DNA of 64,000 bases from Levyella massiliensis (GTDB lineage: Bacteria > Bacillota > Clostridia > Tissierellales > Peptoniphilaceae). The position numbers were made by a program, and so were the translations under genes. The stretch covers positions 245,477 through 309,476 of the forward strand of contig NZ_HG529491.1 in NCBI RefSeq assembly GCF_000308275.2, given 5' to 3'. The notes under the pieces are model-generated. The model saw only the letters and a program-made list of their open reading frames with translations. It ran no database searches and was not told where the DNA came from. Positions 60,516 through 64,000 of the stretch are shown here, in pieces (within the stretch, counting starts at the first letter, position 1; every line of letters begins with the position of its first letter).

Positions 60516-63434
60516 ATGGCCTCACGCATCAAAGGCATCACCGTGGAAATCGGCGGAGATACCACGGGACTGGATAAAGCCTTAAAACAAGTGAACTCCA
60601 CCATCCGCACAACGCAGTCCTCCTTAAGAGATGTCAACCGCCTCTTAAAACTCGATCCGAAAAACACGGAGCTTTTGGCGCAAAAGCAAAAAATGCTGAA
60701 AAACGCCATCACAGCAACCAAAGAAAAGCTTGATACCTTAAAGACAGCCCAGGAACAAGCCAAGGCACAGCTGGAATCGGGAGACCTCGGCCAGAACAAA
60801 TATGACGCACTGCAGCGTGAGATTGTCGAAACCGAACAAAAGCTTAAAGGCCTGCAGCAGGAAGCAATCAACACCAACGCAGTCTTTTCCAAGATGGATG
60901 CGGCAGGAGCCGCTTTCACCAAAGCGGGTGACGCTATCACGGGCGCGGGGCAAAAGATCATGCCGGTTTCTCTTGCCGTGGGAGGACTTGGCGCACTGGC
61001 GGTCAAGACCGCAGGTGACTTTGATGAAGCGATGTCGAAGGTCTCTGCAATATCCGGAGCTACCGGAGAGGACTTTCAGGCCCTGCGCGATAAAGCACGT
61101 GAGATGGGCGAAAAGACGAAGTTCTCCGCCACCGACGCGGCTAACGCCATGAACTACATGGCGATGGCCGGCTGGAAATCGAAAGACATGATCTCCGGTA
61201 TTGACGGCATCATGAACCTTGCCGCCGCATCCGGAGAAGATTTAGCCCTCACTTCCGATATCGTGACCGATGCCTTAACCGCCTTTGGGCTTTCCGCGAA
61301 AGACTCCGGACACTTTGCCGATATCCTCGCCGCGGCGTCGTCCAATGCGAACACCAACGTCTCCATGATGGGTGAAACCTTTAAGTACTGCGCCCCGATT
61401 GCAGGCGCCTTGGGCTTTAGCGCTGAAGATACCGCAGAGGCCATCGGCCTTATGGCAAACTCCGGGATTAAATCCACACAGGCAGGCACCGCCCTTCGTA
61501 CCGTCATGACCAACCTCAGCAAGGACTTCACCATTTCAGGAAAATCCATCGGTGAGGTCACAGTGGCCACGACCAATGCGGATGGTTCCATGCGCTCTCT
61601 TTCCGACATCTTAGGTGACTGCCGGGAGGCCTTCTCGGGACTTTCCGAGTCCGAAAAGGCACAGGCGGCAGAGTCATTAGTCGGAAAGCACGCCATGAGC
61701 GGCTTTCTCGCCCTCATGAACGCGGCCCCTGCCGATATCGAAAAGCTGTCTTCCGCCATCGACAACTGTGATGGCTCGGCAGAAAAGATGGCAGAAACCA
61801 TGCAGGACAACCTTCCCGGACAGCTCACCATCTTAAAAAGTCAGCTGCAGGAACTTGCCATCTCCATCAGTGATGCCTTAATGCCTACGATCCGAAAACT
61901 CGTCACCTGGCTTCAAAACTTCGTTGACAAGTTAAACGGCATGGACGAAGGAACGCGTAACACCATCATCAAAATCGGACTTTTTATCGCCGCCTTGGGG
62001 CCTGCACTGATTGTGATCGGCAAGCTGACCTCATCGATCGGATCGCTTATCACGACCTTTTCAAGCGTAGGGAAAGCGGTCACCGGCTTCATGGTCAACA
62101 TGGGCGGCATGTCCGGTCTCATGAGCAAAATAGGAGCTGCCATCGGCGGCATCTCCGCTCCCGTGGTGGCGGTCGTTGCCATCATCGGCACACTGGTTGC
62201 CGCTTTTGTGCATCTGTGGAACACCTCAGAAGGTTTCAGGGATTCCATTATCGGCACGTGGGACAGCATCAAGGAGGCTTTTTCAAACTTCGCATCCGGC
62301 ATCACCGAACGCATCAACGCCTTAGGTTTTGACTTTCAGTCCTTCGGCGAGCTGGTATCTGCCATTTGGAACGGTTTCACCGAGCTTTTGGCGCCGGTAT
62401 TTGAGAACGCCTTTTCAGCAATTGCCGCGATTTTACAAGGAGCCCTCGACATCCTGACGGGCATCTTTGATATTTTCGCAGGGCTTTTTAGCGGCAACTG
62501 GAGTCAGCTGTGGAACGGCATCAAGGAAGTCTTCTCCGGCATCTGGACGGCCATCTCCGGAATTTTCACGTCTGTCTGGGAAGTCATCAAAGGCGTGACG
62601 AACACCGTGCTCTCCTGGTTTGGCACGAACTGGAGCGAGGTTTGGACGGCGATCAAGACCTTCTTTGAGAACACCTGGAACGGGATCGTCTCCTTTTTCA
62701 CCGGCATCTGGGAAGGAATCAAGTCTGTTGTCACGGGAGCCGTAAGTGCTGTGTCCAACACGGTCTCCTCGGTTTTCACGGCCATCAGCACCACGGCATC
62801 CAGTATCTGGAACGGCATCAAAAACATGATTTCCGGTGTGGTAGGTGGGATTAAGTCAACCGTCTTAAATGTGTTTAACGGCGTGAAGTCTACCGTGACA
62901 AACATCTTTAACGGAATCAAGAGCACGGCCACCTCCGTATGGAACGGCATCAAGTCCGCTATCACCGCACCGATCGAAGCGGCTAAAAACACCATCAAAG
63001 GCATTATCGATAAGATCAAAGGCTTCTTCTCCGGCCTTCACATCGAGCTTCCGCATATCAAGCTGCCGCATTTTTCGATCTCCGGCGGCTTTTCCATCGT
63101 GCCGCCCAGAGTGCCGCACCTTTCCATTGACTGGTACAAGGAAGGCGGCATCATGACGAGACCGACCCTTTTCGGCATGAACGGAAGTGCCCTTATGGCG
63201 GGAGGCGAAGCGGGATCGGAGGCGATTTTGCCGCTCAAGTCTTTCTACGACAAGCTCGAAGGCATGCTTGCCGCCCGGGACACAACACTCATGGAAAAGT
63301 ACCTCGCCATCATCGCCGGAAATTCGGAAAAAGACATCGTACTGGACTCCGGTGCGCTGGTCGGAGCACTCACACCAAAACTGGATGGAGCCTTGGGAAG
63401 ACGCGCCGCTTACGTAGGAAGGAGGATGAAATGA
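60516..63434 (+). CDS. Tape measure protein
   Basis: 972 residues from the ATG at 60516 (AAAGGAGG 5 nt upstream). N-terminal coiled coil (15-120), then PhageMin_Tail core (TAGDFDEAMSKVSAISGATG, AMNYMAMAGWKSKDM, GTALRTVMTNLSK), two hydrophobic regions (about 475-495 and 540-560), then a long repetitive part with W-N-G-I-K units (about 640-850) and a C-terminal amphipathic end. Sets tail length and lines the tail lumen. Its stop overlaps the next ATG. Full length. Confidence 0.93.
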   Translation: MASRIKGITVEIGGDTTGLDKALKQVNSTIRTTQSSLRDVNRLLKLDPKNTELLAQKQKMLKNAITATKEKLDTLKTAQEQAKAQLESGDLGQNKYDALQREIVETEQKLKGLQQEAINTNAVFSKMDAAGAAFTKAGDAITGAGQKIMPVSLAVGGLGALAVKTAGDFDEAMSKVSAISGATGEDFQALRDKAREMGEKTKFSATDAANAMNYMAMAGWKSKDMISGIDGIMNLAAASGEDLALTSDIVTDALTAFGLSAKDSGHFADILAAASSNANTNVSMMGETFKYCAPIAGALGFSAEDTAEAIGLMANSGIKSTQAGTALRTVMTNLSKDFTISGKSIGEVTVATTNADGSMRSLSDILGDCREAFSGLSESEKAQAAESLVGKHAMSGFLALMNAAPADIEKLSSAIDNCDGSAEKMAETMQDNLPGQLTILKSQLQELAISISDALMPTIRKLVTWLQNFVDKLNGMDEGTRNTIIKIGLFIAALGPALIVIGKLTSSIGSLITTFSSVGKAVTGFMVNMGGMSGLMSKIGAAIGGISAPVVAVVAIIGTLVAAFVHLWNTSEGFRDSIIGTWDSIKEAFSNFASGITERINALGFDFQSFGELVSAIWNGFTELLAPVFENAFSAIAAILQGALDILTGIFDIFAGLFSGNWSQLWNGIKEVFSGIWTAISGIFTSVWEVIKGVTNTVLSWFGTNWSEVWTAIKTFFENTWNGIVSFFTGIWEGIKSVVTGAVSAVSNTVSSVFTAISTTASSIWNGIKNMISGVVGGIKSTVLNVFNGVKSTVTNIFNGIKSTATSVWNGIKSAITAPIEAAKNTIKGIIDKIKGFFSGLHIELPHIKLPHFSISGGFSIVPPRVPHLSIDWYKEGGIMTRPTLFGMNGSALMAGGEAGSEAILPLKSFYDKLEGMLAARDTTLMEKYLAIIAGNSEKDIVLDSGALVGALTPKLDGALGRRAAYVGRRMK

Positions 63435-64000
63435 ACCAAAACATAGGCTTTGGAGCCACTCTAAACGGCAAACACACGTGGAAGAATTACGGGCTTGTCG
63501 TATCCAACACCGACGTGGTCGGTATGCCAAAGCCTAAAACACTCATCGTTGAGATTCCCGGATCATCCAAGCGCCTCGATCTCACAGAGGCTCTGACGGG
63601 ACGATGCGAATACGAAGGACGCACGCTCTCCTTTACGCTTGGCGGCATCGGAAAGATCGAAAGCTGGGCAGGAAGGCTCCGAGCCTTCCTCGACGAAATA
63701 CATGGAAAGCATGTCAAGGTCATCTTGGACTCCGAGCCGGAATACTACTTTGAAGGCCGAGCCGAAGTAAAAAACTTTGAGCGCACCCGCGCTTTGGGAC
63801 AAATTGAGCTGGAGATTGCCTGCGATCCGTATAAATGGGAGCTTGCCGCAAGCGATGAGGATTGGCTTTGGGACTCGTTTAACTTTGAAAGCGGCATCAT
63901 CCGAGACTATCGGGATGTGAGCGTAAGCTCTTATACCGACCTTCTTGTTCCCGGATCGCACGTTCCGATGGTGCCGACGTTTCATGTCAGAAACTACCAA
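63431..64000 (+). CDS. Distal tail (Dit) protein, partial
   Basis: 190 codons, cut by the right edge. IGFGATLNGKHTWKNYGLVV at the start, PGSSKRLDLTEALTGRCEYE near 45-64, GKHVKVILDSEPEYYFEGR near 95 and EIACDPYKWE near 130 fit the Sipho_tail (Dit) family, the hub of the baseplate. ATG overlaps the tape measure stop (ATGA). Receptor-binding genes should follow outside. Confidence 0.88.
   Translation, partial: MNQNIGFGATLNGKHTWKNYGLVVSNTDVVGMPKPKTLIVEIPGSSKRLDLTEALTGRCEYEGRTLSFTLGGIGKIESWAGRLRAFLDEIHGKHVKVILDSEPEYYFEGRAEVKNFERTRALGQIELEIACDPYKWELAASDEDWLWDSFNFESGIIRDYRDVSVSSYTDLLVPGSHVPMVPTFHVRNYQ

Larger units (their letters stand above)
38315..64000 (+). mobile_element. Prophage, siphovirus type, left end truncated, right end outside window
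   Basis: Continuous plus-strand phage genes from replication through packaging, head and tail. No integrase, repressor or excisionase lies at the left end: the first gene is a 5'-truncated polymerase abutting a truncated bacterial gene. Packaging and head genes follow the order HNH, TerS, TerL, portal, ClpP-like protease, HK97 capsid, connectors, tail tube, G/GT, tape measure, Dit. The replication module is of the type seen in many Firmicute prophages. Confidence 0.9.

Noticed and set aside
60218-61006. 262-codon open frame opposite the tail chaperone and tape measure genes
   Set aside because: Antisense shadow; the sense genes are clear.
61154-61831. 225-codon frame opposite the tape measure gene
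   Set aside because: Shadow of the repetitive tape measure codons, no start signal.

Overview
The window is a piece of chromosome from an anaerobic Firmicute (Bacillota). A Tissierellia/Peptoniphilaceae-type host is my best guess, based on gene style, strong AGGAGG ribosome binding sites, σA-type promoters and a thioredoxin reductase that lacks the usual NADPH motifs. No rRNA, tRNA or CRISPR was seen, so the species is not fixed. Base composition changes sharply along the window: fairly GC-rich core genes on the left, AT-rich islands in the middle, and a balanced prophage on the right. This is a patchwork of transferred segments.

Layout. (1) 1-8.9 kb, core-like: an iron-type ABC importer (binding lipoprotein cut by the window edge, plus ATPase), a degV gene followed by an unusual MarR-fumarase fusion, a DUF1622-trxA-trxB operon, a HAD phosphatase, and divergent pncB. 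(2) 8.9-9.3 kb: the 3' stub of a type I restriction hsdR gene. (3) 9.3-17.8 kb: a kdp potassium-uptake operon (kdpF-A-B-small ORF-C-D-E) with its promoter; kdpD is frameshifted at a run of seven A. (4) 17.9-18.9 kb: a plasmid-type RepA_N fragment fused to an IS30 transposase tail, then three 20-bp direct repeats. (5) 18.9-22.3 kb: a tight five-gene unit of metallo-beta-lactamase-fold protein, membrane protein, methyltransferase, alpha/beta hydrolase and a second membrane protein. (6) 22.3-24.8 kb: intact hsdS and 5'-truncated hsdM. (7) 24.8-26.2 kb: a second MBL protein with a membrane tail and a decayed third copy. (8) 26.2-34.7 kb: an operon of a family-5 binding lipoprotein, two permeases, a double ATPase and two exporter-fold half transporters (one frameshifted), read from a canonical promoter with a DtxR-type palindrome at the start site; this suggests metal-regulated metallophore or peptide uptake. 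(9) 34.7-36.96 kb: ahpC-ahpF. (10) 36.9-38.3 kb: an unrecognised protein and a gene stub cut by the prophage.

(11) 38.3-64 kb: a siphovirus-type prophage whose left end is cut inside DNA polymerase. It keeps replication genes (primase-helicase, VRR nuclease, SNF2 helicase), an ArpU/DUF1492 regulator, HNH nuclease, a toxin-antitoxin pair, both terminase subunits, a phage SAM synthetase followed by two DNA methyltransferases, portal, ClpP-like protease, HK97 capsid, connectors, tail tube, G/GT tail chaperones with an A7 slippery site, tape measure and the start of the distal tail protein. It runs off the right edge.

Strongest points for follow-up: the MarR-fumarase fusion with an internal start exactly at the fumarase boundary; the DtxR-box transporter operon with two exporter-fold subunits; the five-gene MBL/methyltransferase/hydrolase/membrane unit; the structured RNA-like segment and sequestered ribosome binding site ahead of the Rha-type phage gene; and collinear hsdM-hsdS-hsdR remnants separated by 13 kb.
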